Of a DNA stretch of 64,000 bases, positions 52,730 through 62,416 are shown one piece after another. The notes under the pieces were generated by a model. That model ran no database searches. It had not been told where the DNA came from and worked only from the letters and a program-made list of their open reading frames with translations. Numbering within the stretch: position 1 is the stretch's first letter; each line of letters opens with the position of its first letter. Origin of the DNA: Fretibacterium fastidiosum (GTDB taxonomy: Bacteria > Synergistota > Synergistia > Synergistales > Aminobacteriaceae). The position numbers were made by a program, and so were the translations under genes. Where the stretch lies: NCBI RefSeq assembly GCF_964642095.1, contig NZ_OZ209244.1:496001-560000 (forward strand), read 5' to 3'.

Positions 52730-54739
52730 ATGGACTCCGATAGAAGGGACAGCGCACCGCAGGCCGACGTCGGCACGATACAGGATGTCGAGGCGGTGAT
52801 GAAGAAGTACGACAGGGAGTCCAACGTCCGCATCTGGGAGGGCGCGCCGAAGCAGGCCGTCCGCCTGCTGACCGCGGCGTTCTCGCTCTACTGCGTCTGG
52901 GTGACTCTCTACAGCACGGCCATGCCGGAGATACGGCTGAACGTCTTTCTGGGGCTCATCCTCACCATCGGCTACCTGAACTACCCCATCAAGAAGGGGC
53001 TCTCGCGGGTCAATCACTTTCCGTGGTACGACGCGCTCATCCTGCTGGCGGGCATCGTCCCGCTCTTCTACTTCGCGTGGAACGCCAAGAGCATCATCGA
53101 GATGGCGCTGCGCGTCACCAACCCCCGGAACCCGGACTACCCGTTCTACACGACCATGGCCGTCCTGGCCGTCCTCTCCACCATGGAGCTCTGCCGCCGC
53201 TGCGTGGGCATCCCCATCCTGTGCGTGGTGGGAGGCCTCATGGCCTACGCCTTCAGCACCGTCCGCTTCGGCAAGGTGCTCTACGACCTCTACTACTCCA
53301 CGGGCGACGGCCTGCGCAGCACGCCGATCGTGGTCTGCGCGCAGTACATCGTCGTGTTCATCCTCTTCGGGGCCTTCCTGGAGCGCACGGGCATCTCCGC
53401 GTTCTTCATCGACCTGGCCAACGCCGTGGCGGGGGCCTCCGCCGGAGGACCGGCGAAGGTGGCCGTCATCTCCTCCGCGCTCTGCGGCATGGTGTCCGGC
53501 TCCTCCGTGGGCAACACGGTCACGACGGGCTCCGTCACCATCCCCATGATGAAGCGGACGGGCTACAGGTCGGAGTTCGCGGGCGCCGTGGAGGCCGCCG
53601 CGTCCACGGGCGGGCAGATCATGCCCCCCATCATGGGCGCGGCGGCGTTCCTGATGGCCGAGTACATGGGCATCCCCTACGCGCAGGTGGCGCTGAAGGC
53701 CATCCTGCCCGCGGCGCTGTACTTCGCAGGCATCTACATCGCCGTACACCTCGAGGCCAGGAAGCTGGGCCTGAAGGGCATCCCGCGGGAGGAGCTGCCG
53801 CGGCTCCTGTCCCTGCTGCCCAAGGTGTACCTGCTCCTGCCCCTCGTCGTCCTGGTGGTCATGGTGTCCCTCAACCTGAAGACCATGCAGTTCTCCGCGA
53901 CGGTGGCCATCGGCATCGCCATCCTGGTGGGGATCGTCAACCCGGACGATCGGCTGACCCCGACGAAGTTTCTGGACGCCCTCGAAGCGGGCGGCAAGGG
54001 CACCATCACCGTGGCCGTGGCCTGCGCCATGGCGGGCCTCGTGGCGGGCTGCATCACCTCCACGGGCCTGGCCTCCCGGCTCATCACCATGGTGGTCAGC
54101 ATATCGGGCGGGCACACCTTCATCGCGCTGGTCCTCACCATGGTCTGCTGCATCATCCTGGGCATGGGCGTTCCCACCACGGCCAACTACTGCATCATGG
54201 CGGCCACCTGCGCCCCCATCCTGATGTCCCCTGAGATCGGCATCCCCAAGATATGCGCCCACTTCTTCGTCTTCTACTTCGGCATCGTCGCGGACATCAC
54301 GCCCCCCGTCGCGCTGGCGGCCTACGCGGGCTCGGCCATCGCCAAGGCGCCCCCCATGAGGACGGCCGTCAACGCCACCAAGCTGGCCATCGCGGCCTTC
54401 ATCGTGCCCTACATCTTCGCCTTCAGCCCCTCCATGCTCTTCGAGGACCTCCATCCCCTCCTCCAGATCGCGGGCGCGGGGGCGTTCCTCAACCACGCCC
54501 TGACCTTCGCCGAGGTGGCCGTCATCTGCGTCACCGCGCTCCTCGGCATCTTCGGCGTGGCCGCGGCCCTGAACGGCTACCTGTTCCGCCCGCTCAACCC
54601 GGCCTTCCGGGTCCTCATGGCCGCAGGGGGGCTCTCCATGATGGTCCCCGGCACGACGTCGGACGCCGTCGGCCTGGCGGTCCTGAGCGCCGTGTGCGCG
54701 ATCCAGTGGAGCCGAAGCCGGGGGCGTGCCGCAGCCTAG
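52730..54739 (+). CDS. TRAP transporter fused permease (TAXI type, DctQM-like)
   Basis: A 669-residue membrane protein that fuses the small and large TRAP permease subunits, the partner of the TAXI receptor upstream. It has about 16 hydrophobic segments. Signature stretches are AGASAGGPAKVAVISSALCG, MVSGSSVGNTVTTGSVTIPM, EAAASTGGQIMPPIMGAAAF, GMGVPTTANYCIMAATCAP and GIVADITPPVALAAYAGSAI. I chose ATG 52730 (MDSDRRDSAP) because AAGGGGGA precedes it; the frame is open upstream to 52676. Confidence 0.93.
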   Translation: MDSDRRDSAPQADVGTIQDVEAVMKKYDRESNVRIWEGAPKQAVRLLTAAFSLYCVWVTLYSTAMPEIRLNVFLGLILTIGYLNYPIKKGLSRVNHFPWYDALILLAGIVPLFYFAWNAKSIIEMALRVTNPRNPDYPFYTTMAVLAVLSTMELCRRCVGIPILCVVGGLMAYAFSTVRFGKVLYDLYYSTGDGLRSTPIVVCAQYIVVFILFGAFLERTGISAFFIDLANAVAGASAGGPAKVAVISSALCGMVSGSSVGNTVTTGSVTIPMMKRTGYRSEFAGAVEAAASTGGQIMPPIMGAAAFLMAEYMGIPYAQVALKAILPAALYFAGIYIAVHLEARKLGLKGIPREELPRLLSLLPKVYLLLPLVVLVVMVSLNLKTMQFSATVAIGIAILVGIVNPDDRLTPTKFLDALEAGGKGTITVAVACAMAGLVAGCITSTGLASRLITMVVSISGGHTFIALVLTMVCCIILGMGVPTTANYCIMAATCAPILMSPEIGIPKICAHFFVFYFGIVADITPPVALAAYAGSAIAKAPPMRTAVNATKLAIAAFIVPYIFAFSPSMLFEDLHPLLQIAGAGAFLNHALTFAEVAVICVTALLGIFGVAAALNGYLFRPLNPAFRVLMAAGGLSMMVPGTTSDAVGLAVLSAVCAIQWSRSRGRAAA

Positions 54740-54772
54740 TCTTGCCCCACGCCGTCCGGCGGCGTAGAGAGT

Positions 54773-54817
54773 GGTACAATTCAGGCGAGGCCCCGGAGGC
54801 CTCGCCTGAATTGTACC
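54773..54817. repeat. Perfect 20-bp inverted repeat (hairpin) after the TRAP permease
   Basis: GGTACAATTCAGGCGAGGCC and its exact complement are separated by 5 nt. It lies 33 bp past the permease stop and ahead of manA. There is no U-run beyond TTGTACC. It may terminate transcription or protect the 3' end. Confidence 0.85.
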
Positions 54818-54888
54818 GGAACGCGCCGGGCTGAAGAGGCGAAAGCCCGATGCGCCGGGAGCATGGAACGGTGGAAGGAGTGTCGGCG

Positions 54889-55887
54889 ATGGGTCCCTTT
54901 GCGCTGGAGCCCGTGTGCAAGGATTACCTTTGGGGGGGGACGCGGCTGAGGGACGAGTGGGGGCTGGGGGGCGGGATGCCCCGCGTGGCCGAGAGCTGGT
55001 CCCTCTCGGCACACCCGGACGGGGACGGCAGGATATTGAACGGCCCCTGCGCCGGGATGACCCTGTCCTCGGCCCTGCGGCGCCTTCCGCAGCTCGCGCC
55101 GCAGGACGCGCCCCTCCCCCTGATGGTGAAGCTCATCGACGCGGCCCTGCCCCTCTCCATTCAGGTCCACCCGGACGACGCCTACGCCGCGCAGCACCAC
55201 GGGGAAGAGAGGGGCAAGACCGAGATGTGGTACGTCCTGGACCGGACGCCGGGGGCCTTCGTCTACCTGGGCTTTCGGCACAGGGTGTCTCGCAGAGAGG
55301 CCGGGCTCCGCGCCCGCGACGGGACCCTGCCGGAGGTCCTCAGACGGGTCGAGGTCCGGCCCGGAGAGGCCCTCTTCATTCCGTCGGGGACCGTCCACGC
55401 CATCGGGGGCGGCATCCTGCTGGCGGAAGTGCAGCAGAGCTCAAACCTCACCTACCGCCTCTTCGACTACGGGCGCCTCGGCGCCGACGGCAGGCCGCGC
55501 CCCCTCCACGTGGAGAGGGCCCTGGACGTCGCGCGCCTGGCCCCCGCCGACCCCACGCCTCCGGGCGCCCTCCCCTGGCAGGCCCTCACGGGCGGGCAGC
55601 TTCGCGTCCTGGCGAACTGCCCGGCGTTCCGGAGCGGGGTCCTGAAACTCGAGGGCGCCTGCACGATCCCAGCTCAGAGGCGTTTCCTCTCCCTCCTGTG
55701 CCTGGCGGGGGAAGCGGCGCTGTCGGGGGAAGGGGCTTCCCTTGCCATGAGCAGGGGGACCAGCCTCCTGATCCCGGCCGGGGGGGGCGCCTGCCGCCTC
55801 GAGGGAGACGCCAAACTCCTCCTCACGTCGACGGGCGGAGGCGGGTCTGACAACTTCGCATTCACAATTGGCGGCATTAATGTATAA
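54889..55887 (+). CDS. manA: Mannose-6-phosphate isomerase, class I
   Basis: A 332-residue cupin-type zinc enzyme converting mannose-6-P and fructose-6-P. Zinc ligands are expected in LSIQVHPDDAYAAQHH (Gln, His), KTEMWYVLDRTPGAF (Glu) and FIPSGTVHAIGGGILLAEVQ (His). QQSSNLTYRLFDYGRLGADG is the usual C-terminal block. ATG at 54889 has GAAGGAGTGTCGGCG in front; an upstream ATG at 54850 has no such site. Confidence 0.93.
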   Translation: MGPFALEPVCKDYLWGGTRLRDEWGLGGGMPRVAESWSLSAHPDGDGRILNGPCAGMTLSSALRRLPQLAPQDAPLPLMVKLIDAALPLSIQVHPDDAYAAQHHGEERGKTEMWYVLDRTPGAFVYLGFRHRVSRREAGLRARDGTLPEVLRRVEVRPGEALFIPSGTVHAIGGGILLAEVQQSSNLTYRLFDYGRLGADGRPRPLHVERALDVARLAPADPTPPGALPWQALTGGQLRVLANCPAFRSGVLKLEGACTIPAQRRFLSLLCLAGEAALSGEGASLAMSRGTSLLIPAGGGACRLEGDAKLLLTSTGGGGSDNFAFTIGGINV

Positions 55888-55888
55888 T
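55861..55888 (+). promoter_or_regulatory. Possible promoter of the GGDEF-EAL gene
   Basis: TTCACA (55861-55866), 16-bp spacer, TATAAT (55883-55888). The -10 overlaps the stop codon of manA. Confidence 0.4.
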
Positions 55889-56041
55889 AGTCTAGCATCA
55901 ATCTTTTGGACGCTTAAGAGGCGCTCTGCGTCTCGACGGGCCCGCCTGCTGAGACAAGGGGCATCTTAAAAAAGAACCGCGTCAGGCCACCCGCGGGGTG
56001 GCGGCAACAAGGGGTTGCACAGCTTCGAGGGAGGAAACGAC

Positions 56042-58834
56042 ATGCGGCTGCAAAAAAGGCTTTTTGCGATGGTCATGGGTATCCAGCTCCTCTTCATCCT
56101 CCTCATGAGCATCACGACGAATTACAGGACCATGCAGGCCTTTACCTCCATAGAGCAGCGTTTCTTCACCCTGCAGATGTCGGGCGCGCAGAAAGCCGTC
56201 AACAACGAGTCTCATGCCCTTCAGAACTCGATCTCCGACTGGGGCGCGTGGGACCGCATGTACGCCTTCATGGAGACGAAGGACGTCACGCGCTTCGAGG
56301 AGCTTCTGAACGGCAGCATTCTGCGGGCCCTGAACATCGACTTCATCGCCGTGCTGGACACGGACCTGAAGCCCATCGTCGCCTATCGGGTGGACGACAT
56401 CGGAAACGAGCTTCCCCTCGACGACGAGATGCTGGACACCCTCCACCGATCGGCGGAGAAGATGCGCGCCGCCCAGAACATCGACGCCATGACGCCGGAC
56501 GTCTTCGGCCCCGAAGAACCCGCCTCCCCAGGCCCGGACCTCCTGAAGCTGGGGGACGACATCTTTCTGTTCAAGAGCGCTCAGATTCTGACCACGGAGT
56601 GGAACGGGCCGACGCGCGGCATGGTGGTGGCGGGCCGAAACTTCAACCGGGTCCTGGAGGACGTCTCATCCTCCCTGGGGGCGCCCTGCCAGTTCCTTCC
56701 CGTCTCCTTCGACGTCGCCAGCTCCAACTCGGCGGCGTGCGTCAGCGAGGACCGGGCCCTCGTCATCATCACGCGTGAGGATAACACGGCCTTCGTTCAG
56801 CAGCCGGGGCGCCCCATCCTGGGGACGGACACGCCCTACGCCCTGGCCTTCGTCATGCCCCGCGACATCTACGCCGAGGGGCAGAGGTCCATGTACAACT
56901 CCTACGTGTGGCTCTTCTACAGCGGCATCAGCCTCGCCGTCCTGATGGTCTACTTCCTGTCCCGGGTCATCCTGAGACGGCTGAACATCATGCGGGGCGT
57001 CTTCACCCGCATCATCCACGAGGTCAACTTCGACCTGCGCTTCACGGCCACCCGCCAGGACGAGATCGGCGACTTCGCGGTGTCCGTCAACGTGCTGCTG
57101 GACACCCTGGAGCACGTCATCATGCAGATCCCCGACGCGCTGATCATCAACGACGCCTCGGGACGGGTGGTGTTCCTGAACCTCGAGGCACGGAGGCTTT
57201 TGAACCGGATGAACTTCTCCCGTGAGACGGACACGATCTTCGTCAAGGACATCCTGAGCCGAACGGAGAGCAAGGTGCTGGGGCCCACGAGCGACCAGTT
57301 CGTCTACGAGGGGGTGTTCCGCCGGGAGGACGGCTCCACCGTCCCCGTCGAACTCCACAAGAACACGCTGTCCCTGGGGCCGCAGAGGGTGGTCCTCTAC
57401 CTGGCGCGGGACCTGACGGAGCGGCACAACCTGGCCGCCCGCATCGACTGGAACGACCACCACGACGCCTACACGGGCCTGCCGAACCGCAAGTCCTTCG
57501 TCGATACGCTGAACGGGCTGCTGAAGGCGGACAATACCATCTTTGGCAAGAGCGGCACACGGCCGGCTCCGGAGCCCCTCACGCTGGTGGTCATCAACAT
57601 GGACCACTTCAAGAGCATCAACGCCGAGGTCACCAACACGGGAGGGGACATCCTCCTCGCCGTCATCGCCGAGCGCATCAAGAACGCGCTGGAGGAGCGC
57701 GGCGCCCTCTTCCGCACCAGCGGCGACGAGTTCTCCATCCTCTTCACGAAGGACGAGGACGGAAAGATGATCTCCCAGGAGGAGCTGATAGCCCTCCTGG
57801 GCAAGATCCGGGATGACATTTCCCTGCCTTGTCAGATGGGCGAGAGGATGGTGCATCCCTCCGCCAGCATGGGCGTCCTGTTCGACGCGCTGAGCTACGA
57901 GAACTCCTCCCTCATCATCGAAAAGGCCACCACGGCGCTGAAGGCCTCCAAGAGCGCCGGCCTGGGCCTCATCACGATCTACAAGGAGAAGGAGGACGGC
58001 GGCGAGGTGGACGCCTCCTTCGCCGCGAACATCCTGCGGATGCGCTACGAGATCCAGGAGGGCATCGAGCAGGAGCAGTTCATCCCCTACTTCCAACCCG
58101 TCTACGACATCAAGGAGCGGCGGCTCAGCGGGTTCGAGACCCTGGTGCGTTGGCAGCACCCGACCCGCGGCTTCCTCACCCCCTACCACTTCGTGCCCTA
58201 CGCGGAGCGCATCGGCGTCATCGGCGAGATCGACCAGCACATGATGCAGTGCGCCATGAAGGCCATCGCGGACTCCCCGGCCCCCTACTACTTCTCCGCG
58301 AACGGCTCCTCGAACCTGATGCAGAAAACTGACGCCGCGGACCTGATCTGCCAGATGCTGGACAGGGCCAAGATCGACTCCTCCCGCTTCGTGACGGAGG
58401 TGACGGAGAGCGTCCTCATCGACAACCTGTCGGGCGTGCAAAAGGCCCTGGAAAAGCTGGGGACGCGGAACGTCAGGATTTTCCTGGACGACTTCGGCAC
58501 GGGCTACTCCTCCCTCGAATATCTCCATGCCCTGCCCTTCAACTGCATCAAGCTGGACCAGTCCTTCGTCCGACGCGTCTTCGACTCCGAGCAGGACGCC
58601 AAGATGCTGCGAGCCATCATCAACCTGGCCAACGTGCTGGAGATGGACACCATCGCGGAGGGCGTCGAGACGGAGGAGCAGCTCGTGTGGCTGGGAGAGG
58701 CCGGGTGTCGAAAGGCACAGGGCTACTTCTTCGCCAAGCCCCTCCCATGGTCGGAGGCCGACGTGCTCATCAAGAGGGAGTACGCGCGGCTTCGGACGGA
58801 CGAGGCCGCAGCCGGAGGAAAGAGCGCAGGGTAA
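56042..58834 (+). CDS. Membrane CHASE4-HAMP-PAS-GGDEF-EAL cyclic-di-GMP enzyme
   Basis: A 930-residue sensor. TM1 at about residues 8-27, a CHASE4-type periplasmic sensor at 45-270 (NNESHALQNSISDWGAWDRM), TM2 near 295-315, HAMP to about 360, PAS near 365-460, GGDEF 480-640 and EAL 670-920. The GGDEF motif is changed to TSGDEF in LFRTSGDEFSILF. The EAL domain keeps its Glu (GFETLVRWQHP), VTEVTESVLIDN, LDDFGTGYSSLEYLHAL, CIKLDQSFV and EGVETEEQL, so phosphodiesterase activity is likely. Cyclase activity is doubtful. Start behind GAGGGAGG. Confidence 0.92.
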   Translation: MRLQKRLFAMVMGIQLLFILLMSITTNYRTMQAFTSIEQRFFTLQMSGAQKAVNNESHALQNSISDWGAWDRMYAFMETKDVTRFEELLNGSILRALNIDFIAVLDTDLKPIVAYRVDDIGNELPLDDEMLDTLHRSAEKMRAAQNIDAMTPDVFGPEEPASPGPDLLKLGDDIFLFKSAQILTTEWNGPTRGMVVAGRNFNRVLEDVSSSLGAPCQFLPVSFDVASSNSAACVSEDRALVIITREDNTAFVQQPGRPILGTDTPYALAFVMPRDIYAEGQRSMYNSYVWLFYSGISLAVLMVYFLSRVILRRLNIMRGVFTRIIHEVNFDLRFTATRQDEIGDFAVSVNVLLDTLEHVIMQIPDALIINDASGRVVFLNLEARRLLNRMNFSRETDTIFVKDILSRTESKVLGPTSDQFVYEGVFRREDGSTVPVELHKNTLSLGPQRVVLYLARDLTERHNLAARIDWNDHHDAYTGLPNRKSFVDTLNGLLKADNTIFGKSGTRPAPEPLTLVVINMDHFKSINAEVTNTGGDILLAVIAERIKNALEERGALFRTSGDEFSILFTKDEDGKMISQEELIALLGKIRDDISLPCQMGERMVHPSASMGVLFDALSYENSSLIIEKATTALKASKSAGLGLITIYKEKEDGGEVDASFAANILRMRYEIQEGIEQEQFIPYFQPVYDIKERRLSGFETLVRWQHPTRGFLTPYHFVPYAERIGVIGEIDQHMMQCAMKAIADSPAPYYFSANGSSNLMQKTDAADLICQMLDRAKIDSSRFVTEVTESVLIDNLSGVQKALEKLGTRNVRIFLDDFGTGYSSLEYLHALPFNCIKLDQSFVRRVFDSEQDAKMLRAIINLANVLEMDTIAEGVETEEQLVWLGEAGCRKAQGYFFAKPLPWSEADVLIKREYARLRTDEAAAGGKSAG

Positions 58835-58933
58835 AGAGCGAAGGACGGCTGCCTTCTCGCCAACGTCCTCCTCTTCTTTAGCGCCTTTTGGACTACAGCG
58901 AATCGGAATCTTTTAAAGGGGCGGTGCTGCGTC

Positions 58934-60619
58934 ATGAAACGCGTTCTGTGTTTGTGTCTGTGCCTGGCTGTCCTTTGCCCCGGCGTCTTCCCTGCGTCCC
59001 GAGCCTGCGCAAAGGACGGACGGGTGACGATCCTGACCATCAACCACCTGCTGGGTCAGCTCCTTCCCGTCGTGGAGAAGGTCAATCGGGACACCCTGTT
59101 CCGAGGCGGGCTGGCCAAGGCGGCCACCGTGATCCAGCAGATCCGAAAGAAGGACCCGAACGCGATCCTGGCCGTGACCGGTCAGTCCGTGTTCGGGCCG
59201 ATCTGGCACTACTTCGGGGGACAGCCGGAGTTCACCTCCCTCAGCCTGCTCGGCGTGCAGGTGGGGATGATCAGCAAGCACGAGCTGGACTACGGCTGGA
59301 GCCACCTGGAGTCGGCCCTGCAGTATGTCACCTATCCCATGCTGCTCTCGAACGCCACCGTTCCGCAGAGCGTCGCCGACAAACTGCGGAAGACCATTAT
59401 CGTGACCTACAAGAACTTGAACGTGGGCATCTTCGCCTTGATCTCCCCCACGCTCTTCGCCGCGACGACCCGCTGGGGCGCGAAGGACAGCGACGACGTG
59501 GAGTTCACGATCGTGCCGGACATCGTCGGCGCGGCCCGCGCGATGACGGAATCCCTGAAGGAACAGGGGGCGGACGTCGTCGTCATGTTCGGTGACCTTA
59601 CCGAGGAGGAGAACGATGAGGTGGCGAGGGCCGTGTCGGGCATCCACCTCATCTTCGGGCGCGGCTCCAACGGAGATAGCCCCTCAAAGCCCGTCTTCGT
59701 CACCAACGAGGCGGGCTGGACCACCATGCTGGCCTGGGGAGGGGATCGGGGCCGGCTCATCGGAAAGGTCAATATCGAGCTCAAGGACGGCAGGGTCGCG
59801 GAGGCCGGCTCCACGTGGGAGGTCGTCCTCGTCACGCAGAAGACGCCGTTCGACCCCAACATCTACAACCTTGCCTCCGACTTCGAGGCGAAGCTCAACG
59901 CCCAGAGGGAGAAGGTCATCGGGTCCTTCGAGACGGAGGTCAACACCCAGAAACCCCTCGTCCGCAGCCGGGAGATGCCCATCGGAAACTTCCTGGCGGA
60001 CGCCCTGCGCAACGTGTTCAAGACGGATGTGGGCCTCGTCAACGGCGGTTCCATCCGTGCGGACAAGACGTTTTCGATGGGTAACTTCTCGGAGAGAACG
60101 TTCCTCGATATCTTCCCCTACGGGAACGACGTCAGCCTCGTCACGGTTCCGGGCAGGGTCCTGCGCCAGGCGATGGAGTGTTCCGCCTCCGCCCTCATCG
60201 CAGGGCCGGGGGACGACTACGACACCTCCCGCCGCACCCCGACGGGCGGATTTCTTCAAGTTTCGGGCATTCGCGTCGTCTACGATTTGAAAAAACAGCC
60301 CATGACCTTCAACAAGGAGACCAACCAGGTCGACCGGCAGGGCGAGCGCCTCGTGACCCTCGCGATTCAGAGGGGGGACGGCCACTGGACCGAGGTGGAC
60401 GACGACGCAAAGTACACCGTCGCCCTCAGTGCCTACCTGGCGAACGGCGGGGACCGCTACTTCATGTTCAAGGACGCGCCGAAAACCGACACCGACGCCA
60501 GCGACCTGGACACCACGCTCAAGTACATCCAGACCTTCTCCGAAGGCAAGCTGAACCTCACGAAGGACGGGCGCATCACGATCCTTACGCAGGAGGCGCC
60601 ACAGCGCAAGAGCAACTGA
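58934..60619 (+). CDS. Exported 5'-nucleotidase-like (UshA-family) protein with degraded metal site, copy 1
   Basis: A 561-residue exported protein with a signal peptide (MKRVLCLCLCLAVLCPGVFP). It has the two-domain UshA layout. The N-terminal metallophosphoesterase half lacks the usual metal ligands: the NDxHG position reads TINHLLGQL, GD reads TGQS, and GNHEFD reads SKHELDYG. The C-terminal domain is well kept: MPIGNFLADALRNVFKTDVG, LVNGGSIRADKTFSMGNFSE, DIFPYGNDVSLVTVPG and PTGGFLQVSGIRVVYDLK. It may bind a nucleotide-like or other ligand without hydrolysing it. The paralogue at 60713 follows by 93 bp. Confidence 0.85.
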   Translation: MKRVLCLCLCLAVLCPGVFPASRACAKDGRVTILTINHLLGQLLPVVEKVNRDTLFRGGLAKAATVIQQIRKKDPNAILAVTGQSVFGPIWHYFGGQPEFTSLSLLGVQVGMISKHELDYGWSHLESALQYVTYPMLLSNATVPQSVADKLRKTIIVTYKNLNVGIFALISPTLFAATTRWGAKDSDDVEFTIVPDIVGAARAMTESLKEQGADVVVMFGDLTEEENDEVARAVSGIHLIFGRGSNGDSPSKPVFVTNEAGWTTMLAWGGDRGRLIGKVNIELKDGRVAEAGSTWEVVLVTQKTPFDPNIYNLASDFEAKLNAQREKVIGSFETEVNTQKPLVRSREMPIGNFLADALRNVFKTDVGLVNGGSIRADKTFSMGNFSERTFLDIFPYGNDVSLVTVPGRVLRQAMECSASALIAGPGDDYDTSRRTPTGGFLQVSGIRVVYDLKKQPMTFNKETNQVDRQGERLVTLAIQRGDGHWTEVDDDAKYTVALSAYLANGGDRYFMFKDAPKTDTDASDLDTTLKYIQTFSEGKLNLTKDGRITILTQEAPQRKSN

Positions 60620-60712
60620 CGGGGTCCGGCACAGACGGGACGCCATCATCCACGCTGTCCAAGCACTAAAGAGAAAGCCGAACCCAACCTTTTGAACCAT
60701 GGAGGAATCCAA

Positions 60713-62344
60713 ATGAGGCAAAAGTTTTTTGCGGCGCTGTGTGCGCTGTGTGTCTGCCTGCTCTCCGGGACTCTGGCGCAGGCAAAGGACGGAACCATGA
60801 CGCTCCTCACCCTCAACCGCCTGTCGGGGCAGCTCCTGCCCATCGTCACCAGGGTCAACAAGGGGACCGTCGCCATCGGCGGGCTGGCCCACGCGGCGGG
60901 CGTGGTGCAGAAAGTGCGGGAAACCGAGCCCAACGCGATCCTGGTCGTCAACGGAGGGTCCGTGTACGGTCCCATGTGGCGCTACTTTGGCGGCCTGCCG
61001 GAATTCACCTCCCTGAACCTCGCGGGCGTTCAGGTGGGCACCATCGGCATGCGCGAGCTGGACTTCGGCTGGGAGCACCTGAAGGGGGCCCTCCAGTACA
61101 TCCGGTTCCCCCTGGTCCTCTCCAACGTGGACGTCCTCGACCCGGAGGCCGCCCCATTCTTCAAAAAGAACGTCATCGTCCAGGCGGGGGACCTGAAGGT
61201 GGGCTTCTTCTCGATGCTCTCCCCCCAAATCCTTACCGCCACGACCCAGAAGGTCGATGAGCTTCAGCTCTCCAAGGCGGGTCTCGTGGAGACGGCAAAG
61301 GCGATGGTGGCCGACCTGAGGGCACAGGAGGCGGACATCATCGTCATGCTCAGCAACCTGACGGACCTCGAGAACCAGCACACGTTGGAACAGGTCAGCG
61401 GCATCCACGCGGTGTACGGTCGCACGCTCGGCCTCACAGAGGACCCGCTGCCGGGTTTCGTGCGCGGCCCGGACGACTGGCTGACGACGATGCTCTGGAG
61501 CGGGACCGTGGCTCGATTCGTCGGCAGGCTGGACCTGACAACGAGGGACGGGCGGATCACCGAGGACAGCGTCAAATGGCAGCTCCTCAGCGTGACGCCA
61601 AAGGTGGAGCCCAACGCGGCCATCCTGAATCTGGCCACTCAGTACGAGGAGAAGCTGAACAAAAAACTGGAGACCATCATGGGGTCTTTCAACGTTCCAG
61701 TGGACGCCCGTAAGGAGGTCCTGCGCAGCGGAGAATCCCCTATCGGAAACTTCCTGGCGGATGCGATGAGAACCCGTTTCAGGACGGACGTCAGCCTCGC
61801 CAATGCGGGGAACATCCGGGGCAACAAGATCTTCCGTGAAGGGAAGTTCTCCGAGAAGACACTGCAGGAGCTCTTCCCCTACCAGAGCCGGGTTGACATC
61901 CTCACCGTCAGCGGCGACGTGCTGCGCAAGGCGATGGAGATATCGGCCTCCGCCCTTGCGGCTCACGGCGACGGCTACGACACGTCGTTCCGGACCCCTA
62001 CGGGAGGCTTTCTCCAGGTGTCGGGCCTCAGGGTGGTCTACGACCTGAAAAACCCTCCAACGACCTTCAACGAGGACGGCCTCGTGGCCCAGTGGGGCAG
62101 CAGACTCGCAGACCTTCGGGTGGAGAAGGACGGCGCGTGGGAGCCCGTGGAGGACAGCGCGTACTACACCGTAGCGATCAGCTCATGGCTGTCGGAGGGT
62201 GGCGACCGCTACTACCTCTTCAAGGGCCTCCCCAGCCAGGATTCGGGCCTACTGGACTACGAGGTCCTGGTCGGCTACATCAAGACCTTCCCGGACGGGG
62301 CGCTGAAGCTGGCCCCGGACCAGCGCATCACGGTCCGGAAATAG
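60713..62344 (+). CDS. Exported 5'-nucleotidase-like (UshA-family) protein with degraded metal site, copy 2
   Basis: A 543-residue tandem relative of the previous gene, with a signal peptide (FFAALCALCVCLLSGTLAQA). The metal-ligand positions are even more changed (LTLNRLSGQLLPI, VVNGGSVYGPMW, IGMRELDFGW). The C-terminal domain remains (SPIGNFLADAMRTRFRTDVS, NAGNIRGNKIFREGKFSEKT, PTGGFLQVSGLRVVYDLK), although NGGS is NAGN. ATG at 60713 follows GGAGGAATCC. Confidence 0.85.
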   Translation: MRQKFFAALCALCVCLLSGTLAQAKDGTMTLLTLNRLSGQLLPIVTRVNKGTVAIGGLAHAAGVVQKVRETEPNAILVVNGGSVYGPMWRYFGGLPEFTSLNLAGVQVGTIGMRELDFGWEHLKGALQYIRFPLVLSNVDVLDPEAAPFFKKNVIVQAGDLKVGFFSMLSPQILTATTQKVDELQLSKAGLVETAKAMVADLRAQEADIIVMLSNLTDLENQHTLEQVSGIHAVYGRTLGLTEDPLPGFVRGPDDWLTTMLWSGTVARFVGRLDLTTRDGRITEDSVKWQLLSVTPKVEPNAAILNLATQYEEKLNKKLETIMGSFNVPVDARKEVLRSGESPIGNFLADAMRTRFRTDVSLANAGNIRGNKIFREGKFSEKTLQELFPYQSRVDILTVSGDVLRKAMEISASALAAHGDGYDTSFRTPTGGFLQVSGLRVVYDLKNPPTTFNEDGLVAQWGSRLADLRVEKDGAWEPVEDSAYYTVAISSWLSEGGDRYYLFKGLPSQDSGLLDYEVLVGYIKTFPDGALKLAPDQRITVRK

Positions 62345-62362
62345 CGCGATCGGGAAGACGAG

Positions 62363-62393
62363 GCGGGACTGCCCTGCGGCAGCCCCGTTTTTT
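62363..62393 (+). terminator. Terminator after the nucleotidase-like pair
   Basis: CGGGACTGCC pairs with GGCAGCCCCG (one mismatch) around a 4-nt loop, followed by TTTTTT. Confidence 0.8.
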
Positions 62394-62416
62394 ATGGCAT
62401 CGCGATCAAGTTTTGA

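Noticed and set aside
52709..55012. 767-codon - strand ORF over the TRAP permease
   Set aside because: Antisense to a membrane protein gene; typical hydrophilic shadow of a hydrophobic frame.
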